From the NCBI GenBank assembly GCA_015680685.1, contig MNCI01011864.1:770180-834179 (forward strand): a stretch of DNA of 64,000 nucleotides, given 5' to 3'. Below, in pieces: positions 45,270 to 56,092 of the stretch. Source of the DNA: Gnetum montanum (Eukaryota > Streptophyta > Gnetopsida > Gnetales > Gnetaceae). How positions within the stretch are numbered: the stretch's first letter is position 1; every line of letters begins with the position of its first letter. Under the pieces are notes generated by a model that ran no database searches, was not told the DNA's origin, and saw nothing but the letters and a program-made list of their open reading frames with translations. The position numbers were made by a program, and so were the translations under genes.

Positions 45270-47208
45270 AAGGATTAATAAATGAAAGATGAGAATCCTT
45301 GCATGTTGGAAACATTGAAATTTGGTCATACTTACCCCATTAGGGTTCACACACCTGATTATAGTAAGCATAGTGGGGCAATTTGTAAGATGTGGTTCCT
45401 GGGTAAAGAGTTGACCCACTATGATACTTGAGACTGTAAGATAGTATGCAAGGATCAAGATGTCGCTCTCCATGGCTGTATTCATTAGGCCGTATGGTTG
45501 TTGGAGTGTTAGTTGGTGGCCCTGATAAAGTAACACGAGGCATTGGGTTCGAAGAGAAGGGTGCACCACAGTGTTGGACTTGTGGTAAGTTGGAGAATGC
45601 AGTGGCCTTGAAATTGTGTTGTCCCTTCCTATGGTCATGTCTAAAGAAGGGACACCTTCGATGTTGCTGAGCTCTCTCACTACTATTGGCAATAGTAGCA
45701 CAAGTAACATTCGTGGGTTGTTGTGGTGGTGTAGACACTTCAAGAATAGTTGGTGGCGATGTAGAAGGAGGGAAAGGATGAGAACATTGAAATTTCGAAG
45801 AAGTGTAAGGTACATAAGGTGGTCATTGTGTTGAGGACATGGGCTGGTAGTATTGAGGAGAATGGTAATGCAGCGAGATAAAGTATGTTGACCCAATTTT
45901 GGAAATAGGATGTTGAACTAGATGAGCATTTACATTCGGATGATACAAAGGGCGTCTCCAGTTTAGGGGTGGTTTCCCCCACGACTAGGATTGTTGACTA
46001 TGATCGAACACAGTATCTCTGTATGAACTTTGGATGTAACATGCTTCCCTAATGCTCATATGAATATAACAAGATTGGGCATTGGCCCTTGGGGTGATCG
46101 TATAGGCAAAGGTTGCATTCATATGTATGATTGGCAGTTGAGCTCTTATTTTCTTCATTCCTTCTTTCTAATTGTCTAATGATACTTTGTCCTGCTTCTC
46201 GGGTTGTCAAAACTTTATCTCTAATAATATTGATATATTCTCCACCCTTTTTATGTGTCCATTACATCATCTTATTAATCTTTGCCTCGACTTCCTCTAA
46301 TGATTGTGGTACTGCAAAGATGGTTTTTCCTCCTTGAGATTAGTTGATTTCTCCTTTTTATGATTGTGGACCTCGGTTAAGTTGAGATTTTGGTCCCATT
46401 GATGCTTTTCAACACTCTCCCATCTAGCCATTTCTCCTTCTCCTTTTGCTACCTACTTAATAAGCTCTTGGACTTGATGGGTTCATAGTTCGTATAGTTG
46501 ACCTTAGGCATACATGCCTAGGGTCTCTCTTGTTTCATCACGAAGCCCATCAATGATATGGTACATTAGCTTTTCCTCGAAGAACTCATGACTTGGGCAG
46601 TTGTTTAACAATGCATAATATCTTTCTAAGGTCATGTCCAAGGGTTCATATTGTACTTGTTTCCACTCTTGGATTTGATTCCTCAAGGCCGACACTCTTG
46701 TGTAGGTTTGATATCTTTCGTTAAAAAGTTCTACCATTTTTGGCCAACATCGTATTGAACTTGGTTTTAATGATCTATACCATACTTTTGCATGGCCAAT
46801 GAGTGTCATAGGGAAGAGCTTGAGTTTTTTCCAACCGTTATCAATGTTGTTCCATGCACAGGCATCGTAGAAGGCTTGTAAACATTATTGTGGATCTAAG
46901 TCATAGCCTCCTGAGAAATTGGGAAAGTTGTTTAAATCGAGCCTGGGTAGGCAGCTCTCTTTACGATGCCTACGAGAGATTCGAACAGCCTCTTGTATTT
47001 GCGTTAGATTTGTAGTGGCCAGTAGGGATTCATCGTCATTGGGTAAGTTATGCTTTCATGTGTTAGGACGATGTTGCCTTCATTTATGTTTATAAGAAAC
47101 CCCCACCTCGGGTTGCATACTCCAATCTTCATTATCATATAATTCGTTGGTTCCTCAATGAATTGCCTCACTAGATGTGGCATTATCGTAGTCTTGTAGG
47201 AGAGGCAT
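45270..47208 (-). pseudogene. degenerate gag of element C
   Basis: Start ATG at 47208 (MPLLQDYDNATSSEAIH). The capsid core is open at 46809-46504: HAKVWYRSLKPSSIRCWPKM, FNERYQTYTRVSALRNQIQE, LDMTLERYYALLNNCPSHEF. A zinc knuckle CNLCLYDHPKGQC lies at 46079-46117, spacing CX2CX3HX4C. A Pro/Tyr/Ser/His-rich tail follows down to the gap. TAG stops interrupt the frame (for example after LGMYA near 46504). Athila-type gag. Confidence 0.7.
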
Positions 47209-47333
47209 GGTTGTGAAATTGTGTGTGAATTTGTATGTGACTTTTCGTAATTATTTCTTCTTCCTAAGAGATATATCGTTAATTCCTATATAGTGACCTT
47301 GTATGATATAACTAATCTAGATAACTAGCGCCA

Positions 47334-47351
47334 TCCCCAGCAACGACAACA
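47334..47351 (-). other. primer binding site of element C (tRNA-Asp type)
   Basis: Minus strand TGTTGTCGTTGCTGGGGA, one base after the LTR end. It matches the well-known plant tRNA-Asp site TGGCGCCGTTGCCGGGGA at 13 of 18 positions, and four of the five differences are C to T. This fits Athila-type elements. Confidence 0.65.
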
Positions 47352-47352
47352 A

Positions 47353-48139
47353 TGATGAGTGGCGAGGTACCCCTACACTCAACCATATGAATATGAGCAT
47401 TTCACGCACGATCCGGTCGAACTCCTTAGATGGACTAGTTGTGGTATCAAGATAGTTATCCTTAGGTAATAGTTCACTATCTTCCCATCTGGACTAGTGT
47501 TAACTTTGTCACATATGGTTTAGTCCAAAATGAGGTGTATGATGTGTTTCTACTAATGCTACTCCTGGGTGTAATGGAAAATAATATTAACTAAGCTAAG
47601 AGAGAGAGGGTGAGAGAGAATTTAGCTAGCCTAAGTGCGATGAGCATTCGTTCCTCAATCATCCATACACATCTTGGACCTTGTGCACGACTACCACTAG
47701 GATTACCAAGCGCAGATCCTAGGTACACTACTGGGTTACCAAGTAGTCACACTTAAATGCTCATAATCAAGTCGTACTCATTCCGTGTTTAACAGGAGTT
47801 TAGGGTGAAGAGATATTAACTAAGAAAAAAATAAATAATAATTAAATAAATAATTAAACTAAGTGAATGCTGCAATGATGAAGTAATCTTGATCTTTATT
47901 TCTGATCATGTGTGTGTCCAAGTACATTACACTTGAATAAGGATGCTGTACAATTACAGTCACCACACTACGGGCATGCACTGGGGGAAAAGGGTTAAGA
48001 GAAGAACTATTTAAAACTAAACACCTAAAACTCAAAACTAAAAATTGCCTATCAGATCTGTCTACCTCTTATTTATAGATGAGGAGACAGGCTGCAATAT
48101 CACGTACGCGATATTGCATATGCGATATCGCGGCCAACA
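47353..48139 (-). repeat. 5' LTR of element C
   Basis: 787 bp, minus strand TGTTGGCCGCG...GCCACTCATCA. U3 has GCGATATCGCATATGCAATATC words at 48098-48132 and a reversed TATA box TATTTATAG at about 48069-48077. Confidence 0.8.
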
Positions 48140-48186
48140 CAACCCAAGACTCTTACCACTATACTAACACCTCATTGCTAATAATA
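48140..48186 (-). mobile_element. SINE copy 3, 5' part (split by element C)
   Basis: Starts with the CAACC duplication, then box A-like TAGTATAGTGGTAAG (reverse of 48152-48166) and GGTGTTAG at the 5' end. It completes the piece at 40203-40261. Confidence 0.65.
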
Positions 48187-48801
48187 CTTTTGCAAAACTT
48201 ACATAAAAAATGAAGATGCCTCAAGCATGATCCAAATTTTGAACCTATTGCCTATATGATACTTAAATAATAAAGAGATACTCAACTTAACTACCTCTTA
48301 TAAGCTTAGTTAAACAAGTTAAGATATAATATTATTTTATGCACTATCAATATAGAATTATGAAAAGAACTAAAAATATAAACCTCTAATGAAATATCTA
48401 AGATATAAAGTATTAAAATACCATTACCTTGTTAGCAAATAAATTACAAGTTTAGCCTACACCATCATAAATTGTCATTTGAATTGTTACACTAGGCTAT
48501 ATTGGTTGTTTATGTGGACACTCACACCACTCCACATTGCTTACAACGTTTACACTTGTTCCTCATTCTACCTTGATGGATCAAAGGTAGTTGGTAAAAC
48601 CAAAAAGATTTTTGGGAATTGGTATTGGGAGGCTTTTCCAATAGTGGTAGTTGTGCTAAAATACAAAATGAAACTTCTTGCAGTTATGCTAATTCCCTAA
48701 CAAGGATAAGACTAGCATGAATTATCTTGTTTGAGTGACGTCAACCCCTTTAGCAATATAATCAAAATGATAGCATCCCATCCAAACCTTTCAACAATAT
48801 A
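48187..48801. other. AT-rich spacer
   Basis: No gene recognised. A 73-codon ORF at 48479-48700 has no supporting features. Confidence 0.45.
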
Positions 48802-49244
48802 ACTAGCTTAGTTATATATATATCTTTACAAATTGGCTGAGAGAATCTTCAAGTTTTCATTATCTCTTTAAAGTTTAATTAATGGACAAGGTAACAATTT
48901 TGATGAAAACCAAATCACTCATCCATTCTCTCTTTCTTTGCTCCTTTCCCATTTTTGTTGCACCTCTCTTGATCTAATTTGTTCTTTGGATGTTTGTTTG
49001 AGGTATTTTTGAGTTGTTATTTATGTCATAAATTGATCAAAAACACCTTGAACAAATATCAAAAGAACAAATTAGACTAAGAGGGTGCAATGAAAATGAG
49101 AAAAGGGTCAAAGGAAGAAAAGATGGATGAGTGGTTTGATTTTCATCAAACTTGTTACCTCATCTAGCAATTAGGCTTTAAAAAGAAAAGAAAAACTTAG
49201 AATACTTTGTCAACCAATTCATATATATATATAACTAATCTAGT
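48802..49244. mobile_element. foldback (MITE-like) inverted repeat
   Basis: Two arms of about 210 bp are inverted copies of each other. Left: ACTAGCTTAGTTATATATAT, then GATGAAAACCAAATCACTCA and TTTTGTTGCACCTCTCTTGA. Right: the reverse complements of these near 49226-49244, 49131-49150 and 49078-49096. The loop, about 25 bp, is near 49018-49042. The arms differ by scattered substitutions and small indels. No clear target-site duplication. Transcription would give a long near-perfect RNA hairpin. Confidence 0.7.
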
Positions 49245-49499
49245 GGAGCTATTTCACAACCCAAGAGAAGAATTGAATTATTTTTTGTAAAGATATCCAT
49301 TGTCATCATTGACTATATCGTTTTAAAAGTTTAGTTGTTAAAATATGGGTGTCAGACCTTAAAATGTATATATTAAATATAAAAATCAGAGTACAAAAGT
49401 AGATAAGTGTTGTAGAGAGGGAAAAATCCAAATCAACAAGAAGAAAAGGCCTAACGGATTTGGAGATATCTTTTTTGGTTTTCATCTTTACAACCAATC
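49245..49499. other. AT-rich spacer after the foldback
   Basis: A CGTTTTAAAAGTTTAGTTGT word at 49319 recurs at 51164, next to the tandem repeat at 50858-51432. No gene seen. Confidence 0.4.
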
Positions 49500-50560
49500 T
49501 TAGAAAACCTCCCTGTTAGGGTAGAAAATCAAACATTTGATAAAAAGATTAACATTGGGTTAAGGAAGAGGGGGTCCCCACCTTGTCAATAGAATCAACA
49601 TTATCAAAAGATATTACCTCCATATCTTGATGAATAGTTGTAGATGAATTATAATTAGTTAAAATATCTTGAACATCTTGTCCATTTTGAAGATTTGACG
49701 TGTAATTGCCAATAGATACACTTTCTTGACATATTTTATTATGAAGAACCATTTGGAAACTTTCTAAATCAATAAGAAGTTTCTATGAGACCTTAGAAAT
49801 AAATATTTGTTTCCCCTTACTCATTAAATATTTCTTTGAATTTAATTTAATTGGAACCTTTCTCAAGGTACATTTTGTTGAGCAATAGTTGGGCTAACTA
49901 TTGAAACTTAAGCAAAAAAAATCATTACAAGATTTGTAGCATGTGTAGAAAAAATCCTAGTAAGATCTACAACATTTGTAGAAGAAATCTTAGTAGTATT
50001 TTTAATAGCTTGGTGCAAACATGCTTGCATAGCCTTTTTTTCAACAAAAAAGAACATGAATCAAACATCTGATCCTCTCAATGACAATAGTAACATGACT
50101 TTGGAAGGTTGTAATAAACAACCTTCTACACATAATTAGTTCTACTAGCGTGCAAAAGAATTTCTCACTTACGCAATTAAGATCCACCTCAATCATATAT
50201 TGAATTATAGGAAACTACTAGCTCTTGCTTAAGTGAATCAGGATCCATCTCAATCATATATCAAATTCTATAAAAAACATTAGCTGTAGCTAGGATTTCA
50301 AAATGCTTGATTGGCCCAATTCGAAAGATAATATCCCTTTAAACTTTTTCAAAAATCAATGGAAAATTTGAGAATTCAAAAAAATAGGGAATCCTTCGAA
50401 ATTTAGGATATGTTGAATTAAAAGAGGGAGTCCACTTACAAATAATCAATAAAGAATAACAATGATTGAAAACATCAATATCAAGAGCCTTAGAAACCAT
50501 TGTCAAATCAACAAATTCTACCTATAAAATGAGTTTGATAGATAATATGCATGAATAACA
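49500..50560 (-). pseudogene. DUF4283 / zinc-knuckle protein relic (LINE ORF1-like)
   Basis: Minus-strand reading from about 50500 gives WTPSFNSTYPKFRRIPYFFE, FSNFPLIF and RIGPIKHFEILATANVFYR. This is the pattern of plant DUF4283 proteins (W-P-F, P-W-R, NLPL, IG..LG). Near 50095-50054 comes CYYCH..DQMFDSC, a CX2CX4HX4C knuckle with His replaced by Gln. An open piece at 49752-49549 follows. Such DUF4283-plus-knuckle proteins are ORF1 of plant LINEs or stand-alone genes. No reverse transcriptase is seen. Small tandem copies of CTCAATCATATATYRAATT occur at about 50193 and 50253. Confidence 0.5.
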
Positions 50561-50857
50561 TCCAATCTTTGATCTTTCTAAACTATATTTAAATGCCTCA
50601 AAAAACTTAAGGAACAAGGTAAAAAACACAAAATTTAAACAAGAGAATAATTTTTAGAAAATTTTCTAAGTAATAAATTCATATAAATTATCAAGTAACT
50701 TGTAAAATAACAAAGAAGTAGTAGATCTGCTTGAAGGATTACCTAATGAATTTGGCAACATTGCATGTAATACCAAATAGATTCATTAAATAAATATTAG
50801 ATCCACTAGGAAAAATTAGATTCATTGAAGAAACATCAAATCCATTAGTTAAAATAT
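50561..50857. other. AT-rich spacer
   Basis: Nothing recognised; repeated ATTAGATCC/ATTAGATTC words only. Confidence 0.4.
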
Positions 50858-51432
50858 GATGTAAAATCATTCAATAATATCTAAATTGACAAACAAATTA
50901 TTATAAAATGGTACAACTAAAATAGTATCATTAATGCATCAAATTTTAAAAAAGAGCCCCATAGAAATAAAATAATCTATATTTCAAATGTGTTGATGCA
51001 TGAATACATTCCACAATTATTGCAACAAACTTTATATAGGTGTATAATAGGAATTAGGAATAGGAAGATATACATAGGAGCCTGAAGTTAAGATGCTTCC
51101 CTTTTTGAATCAACATAACAATTTTCCTTTGCAATTCTACTATGAAGATGTCATTGAGAACATCGTTTTAAAAGTTTAGTTGTTAAAATAAGATGTGAAA
51201 CATTCAATAATATCTAAATTGGCAAACACATTATTATAAATTGGTACAATTAAAATAGTATCATTAATGTAGAAAATTTTTAAAAAGAGTTCTATAAAAT
51301 AAAATCATCTATATTTCAAATACATTGATGCATAAATATATTAGATAATTGTTGTAGAAAAATTTATAGAGGTGTAAAGTAGAAATTAGGAATATGAAGA
51401 ATATAGGTAGGAGCTTGAACTCAAGATGCCTA
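50858..51432. repeat. tandem duplication, about 333 bp period
   Basis: CATTCAATAATATCTAAATT at about 50868 and 51201, then matching blocks (AAAATAGTATCATTAATG, ATCTATATTTCAAAT, AGGAATTAGGAATA-like, GGAGCYTGAA) in the same order in both copies. The second copy ends at the 3' LTR of element D. Diverged by roughly 15-20% by eye. Confidence 0.6.
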
Positions 51433-51439
51433 ATGTTGT

Positions 51440-52368
51440 TGATGAGTGGCAAGGTACCCCTACACCAAACCATATGAATCACAAAGCATTCACGCGCGAT
51501 CCGATTGAATTCCGTGGACTTTATTGTTTCCAGTGCACTAGCCCTTTAGGAAGTGAATTTAGCCATAAGATCAATTATTGTCTTCCTAATTACACTTGTG
51601 ATGTTTGTTGGTATGATTAAGTGTAACTAAGGCATTCGATTTTTATTATTTTTATGTTTTATAGCTGGGTGTTTGAATTGTAGATAAAAAGGGATTTGAT
51701 TAACTAATTTAAATTAACTAATTAACTAATCATTTAAGTAATGCCGACATAAGTATCCACTCCCACTTTTTGTAGATGTCCTGAACCCACATATCCACTG
51801 ATGGGCGACTAAGCACTACGCTACTGGGTGTACCAAGTCATAACACTATTGGGATTACCAAGTGAATACATGTTACACTCAAAGCGGTCGTACTTATGTG
51901 TGTAATCAATCTTGCTTAATTATCTCATTAAGGTAATAACTGGAAAATATTTAATAATTAATTGAAAAAATTTAATAAATAATTGGAAATAGTAAATGCA
52001 TAAATAAAATAGCTAATTTATCCATAGTGCTGCAAGGTTTATCAGAAAGCTCGTTTTTATTGCCGCACACATTATCATGCTTAGGTACAATAGTGCTTGA
52101 ATAAAGATCTATACTCAATGACTCTTGCTATGGGCACTCAAAGAAAAAATTCTAACTTTCAAATGTTAAAAAATGCAAGAGCTCTACCGCAACTACAATT
52201 TACTTATGCCATAAATGCGACTACACGCACGTATTTATAGTCGACACATAACACTACATTGACGAGGCCACGTTAACACATGATATGATGCATCAACTAG
52301 GCCTCATCGGCAAGGCCTAGACAAGGAGGCCATGTTGACAAGGTCTTGTTGATGCAACCAATAGAACA
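51440..52368 (-). repeat. 3' LTR of element D
   Basis: Ends CCTTGCCACTCATCA (minus strand) at 51440, like C. The other end is near 52368, after the CATGGGGGTATGATGAG junction. U3 contains GATGCATC, TAGGCCTCATC, GAGGCCACG and GATGCAAC words (52260-52358). TATA box (reverse of TATTTATAG) at about 52230-52238. The 3' third shares GATTACCAAGTGAA-type repeats with the other LTRs. End positions are accurate to about 15 bp on the right. Confidence 0.7.
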
Positions 52369-52618
52369 CAACTCATCATACCCCCATGATTGAATGAAAA
52401 CTTATTCTCGAGTTCTTTTACAAAATTGGCAAGGTATGGGATTATTGATTGACTTTTCTTCAAACAAAAAAAATTGACTAACTTGACAAAAAATGGAGTG
52501 TACGGATCAACTCATTACAAAAAATGAAGGTGTTTAGGACACAAAATTGAACACCATGACTCATATCTTCAAAATTGGATAGCACATTCCTTAATGGTGT
52601 GAATCTAATGGAGAAGAT

Positions 52619-55517
52619 CAAATGGTACTAGGCGGTGGTGGTTTCTGAGACTTCGAGGAACCTTCACTAGCTTCATGCATGGGTAGTTGAGGTGGCTATG
52701 GCTATCCTGCTACTGCTGTAACTTCAGGCATGAGGTAGAAAGTATCTAACAATGCTTTCATTTTCTCCTCCTTACTTCTAGGATCATGCATCATCCACAT
52801 AGCTTCCCCAATGTGGGTTGGAATGGGCACATCCCAAGGACATGGGATTTCTAAAAACAAATCCTTGGCATTGACAAACCACACAACAAATTGTTTGCAT
52901 TCAATGTTGAATACTCTCACTATGTTCTTCAACTCTTGATAGTCATTCATTCGTTTGGCTAGGTTCTCAGTGATAGATCGTTGATCTCTGAATCACCCTC
53001 TAAGAACTTCAAGTTTAGTGTTAGCAGTCTCAAGCATTTGCTTGGTGTCCTTGTAATGTTTGAACTCAACCTCATATAGCATATACGAGCTAGCCACTTG
53101 TTTTTCCACTTCTAACAATAGCTATCTAGCTATAAGCATTTCTAGGTTTACATAACGAAGATTGGTCAACTCCATGTACTTTGTCATTTCTTTGATTTGC
53201 AACTCCTTTAAGTAGATCTCCACTTTGTTGTAGGCATCAATCTCATCAAGGATGAGTTGCCACATCTCTCTTTCTTGCTAGAGTTGCTGGAGGGCTTCAT
53301 TTATTTTTTCCTTTGCCATCTGGATTTGTATTTCATTCACTTTTGCAAGCTGACTTGGTCCTTGTAGTGGTTTTTCACTTTCTCAAATTTGAGTGCTTCA
53401 CTCTTCTAGGCAATGATCTCGATGGCAGAATTTTGATGCAATGTGCATACCTCCTCCATTGATAGATTGTGATTTTCTGCGATTAATTTTCTTAGTTTAG
53501 TATTTACCCTGGCAAGCTGCTCTTACTGTTGATGAATGAATTCTTACATTTAATCTTTCTGAGCATCAACATTTTGTAGGCAATGATTCTATGTAGTCAA
53601 TGCTTTATTCTCTTGGCATATCTGATTTAAGTCCTTTTTGATTGAGTGCATTTCAACTTCTTCTAGGGATTGTTTAAAGATGACCATCACTACCTCCTTC
53701 TCAACCTTCTAAAATCATTCTTGAAGCTATTTGATAGCTTCATCCCTTGTCACTGCTAGGTTGAGGATTACTTGTTCTGTAAGTCAGGCATGAAGTTCGA
53801 CAACCTCTGCAACCAAGCATTGATTTTGCTCTTAGGTCATTTCTAGTTGCCCCTCAAGGATAATGCATTTTCCCCTTGTGTTTAACAACTCTAAATAAGT
53901 TGTGGTGATGTTCTCTTTGGAAGATCAAAGATTTTTGGAGTTGGTTGCCCAATTCCTACGAGTCATTCCAACAACTCTTCATGTTGGGTTACGATAAATT
54001 TTCCCTTGACTATGCCTACAGATGTCTACACATCTTGAAGTGTAGATACATCTGGTATAGATGTCGCGGGTGCATTCAATGCTTCTGCTACATGATCAAC
54101 CACTACTTTTGGCACTGTCTCCTGCCCGTGGTGTTGCATCACTAAGACAATTACCTCTTCACCTTCCTCCAACCTCACTGACNCTGCATCACTAAGACAA
54201 TTACCTCTTCACCTTCCTCCAACCTCACTGACAAAGTGGCGGCATTCCTAGAAATTTCTGGGAATAGATGATGTGTTGGTAGTGACACCATCACCTATTG
54301 AGTGTTGGGATCTAACTTCAAACGTAGCTGTGTTCTTGGGCAGAGAAAATGAGACCACCCCTCTCCATATGGCTCACTATGTAGGCCACCTCATTAAGGT
54401 GACTCATTGTTAGCTGATACATAGGTGGATCTGCTCCACTCATTCCTACTTGCTGTCCTTGTTCACTCAAGAGCTATTCTCAGATTTTCTGTAGCCATTC
54501 CATGGTTGCACAGGCCTTCAGTGTTGTTTCTTGAGTGGGTGGTGGTAGCAACTCCTCTAATTGAGTCATTGCTGACATCTTCTCGTTCATGATCTCGGAC
54601 CATGAAGCCAAAGGAGTATGCTTGAGTGTATCATTGGAGTAGCGAATGATGCCTACCCTTTTGCAAAGTTTTCTAATGAGACATGAAAATGGCAAGGTCT
54701 TCCTTCCACATTCATTTTCTTTGAAAAATTTTTCAATTTCCAAGTATAGTAGTTGTGGAAGGTTAACAAGGAACTTCCCACTTAGAGTGGCACATGCTTA
54801 GGCAAAAAAAGTAGTTACCTTACTTTGCCTCACTGTTGGGTTGAGGTGAGAGGCTGCAATCTTGAAATAAAGTTGCTCCATTGGTGTGAGTGCATCATAC
54901 TCCTTACGGTCCACCCCGTAAAAATGCTAGATCTACTTCTTCTTGGCCTCAAGGTCACCTTGCATGGATAATTCTACCAGCTGTGTTCTAGTGTCATGCA
55001 ACCCAAGTGCCTGTGCAATAGCTTCTACCGAATAGAACACTTGAATGTCCTTGATCTTGACTATGGATCCTGGCCTTCGACTGTTCTAGCAAAGGTATGT
55101 TTCTTTCATGTATCACTTACCACTAGATATGATGATTAGCCACATAGGTGAGGTTCGTAATTAAGTCTTAACATCATCTGGAGCCTTCTCTAAAAATGGC
55201 TTGAAGTTGATCTTCTAAAGAATGGATCATTGAATTTCTTGGGACTTGATGATATCAAGGCAAGCTTGAGTCAAAGTGACCTCAAGCCTTGGCACAGGTC
55301 TAGGTGCTTCTCTTCTTTGTGATTGTTCAATTGGCACTTCTTCTTCTAGAATTTGTTGGATAGATTCCACTTTGGGCTCCTCCCAAAGAGGTCTCGTTGC
55401 ATGGGTTTCCTCTGGTAATTCTTGGCCTTATTCTTGCTAGCCCCTTCCAGCTCTGGGTTGTTTCTCCCATGGTTGTGAGATTTTCCCTTCCTATGAATGT
55501 TTTTGCTTTGGTGCCAT
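52619..55517 (-). pseudogene. ORF3 of element D (extra ORF between integrase and 3' LTR)
   Basis: ATG at 55517 (ATGGCACCAAAG) and TGA at 52619-52621, both shared with element F; about 965 codons with many TAG stops and an N at 54183. Blocks in order: FKPFLEKAPDD (about 55200), SPMWLIIISSG (55150), LTPMEQLYFKIAASHL (54890), YLEIEKFFKEN and LPFSCLIRKLCKRVG (54740-54650), a long coiled-coil-like section, and HIGEAMWMMHDPRSKEEKMK (52800). Homologous along its length to the C and F copies. Function unknown; Athila elements often carry an env-like or ORF-1-family frame at this place. Confidence 0.6.
54135..54232. other. contig-join artefact (48 bp exact duplicate around an N)
   Basis: TGCATCACTAAG...CTCACTGAC at 54135-54182 is repeated exactly at 54185-54232, separated by N and C. 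Exact duplication in decayed sequence around a single N indicates overlapping contig ends that were not merged. Confidence 0.85.
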
Positions 55518-55980
55518 CTGTAATCATAATATAACCATGGATTAGCAATTATTGTGTAACCTTAAAACAATTAGAATACACTATCTCTTAAGGATGGTTA
55601 TGCTTTGGCTAAGTTGTAATTATGGATATTTTAATTAATTCAATTATCATTTATTTATGTATTTTCATTAATAAATCATCTCAAAGGTTATTCGAAGGGT
55701 TAATTTATGAAAAAGTTGATGTTTATATGTTGTTAAGGTTAGTAACCCTTTGGGGGAGTTAGGAAGATTTCCAAAAAATTCCACTGATTTTTCATCAGAA
55801 ATCTTAAGGTTTGCAGTCCCCATGATAAATATCTTACCTTCAATAAGCACAACATTGAAAAACAAAGTGATTTGGACAAACAGTTGGGAAGTTATGAGCT
55901 CTGGAAGGTTTTGGGCTCTGAAAAATTTCAAAAAATCCCCTTGTGTTATGAGTAAATGGCAAAAAAATTACAAAGTGTTT
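55518..55980 (-). other. leader before ORF3 in element D
   Basis: About 460 bp between the TATA-like block and the ORF3 ATG, matching 15172-15610 in F (AGCCYA/ACCTTCC, CATAACTTYC words). An 87-codon ORF at 55668-55931 lies here without further support. Confidence 0.4.
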
Positions 55981-55983
55981 GAA

Positions 55984-56092
55984 GGTATATATAGGGTTTT
56001 TGCAATGCATCAATGAGGCTTAGTCGATTGGGCCTCGTCGACTAGGATGGATGCATCAATGGGGCCTCAACAACACAATTGTTGACCACCAT
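55984..56092 (-). promoter_or_regulatory. internal promoter-like block before ORF3 in element D
   Basis: TATATATA (55986-55993), and upstream of it on the minus strand GATGCATT, CTAAGCC, CGACGAGGCCCAATCGAC and GGCCCCATTGATGCATCC (56003-56068). These are the same words, in the same position relative to TATA, as in the U3 of the 3' LTR of D (52230-52358). The ORF3 ATG is about 470 bp downstream. Activity is inferred. Confidence 0.5.

Larger units (their letters stand above)
40262..48139 (-). mobile_element. element C: Athila-like retrotransposon lacking pol
   Basis: Minus-strand order: 5' LTR 48139-47353, tRNA-Asp-type primer binding site, gag 47208 to about 45270, a 145 bp gap, spacer, ORF3 about 43950-41265, and 3' LTR 41056-40262. 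CAACC is duplicated at 40257-40261 and 48140-48144. The spacer after gag already matches the integrase-ORF3 spacer of element D, so pol is absent; the 145 N cannot hold it unless the gap size is wrong. The LTRs are near 790 bp and look more similar to each other than those of A or B, so C is a younger insertion. Confidence 0.85.

Noticed and set aside
41128-45834. Plus-strand ORFs over element C (for example 42234-42503, 42639-42860, 45446-45670)
   Set aside because: All lie antisense to the gag and ORF3 frames of element C, which have homologues in D and F.
45072-45896. 274-codon minus-strand ORF across the gap
   Set aside because: A large part is translated N. The remainder is an out-of-frame reading of the Pro/Ser-rich gag tail of element C.
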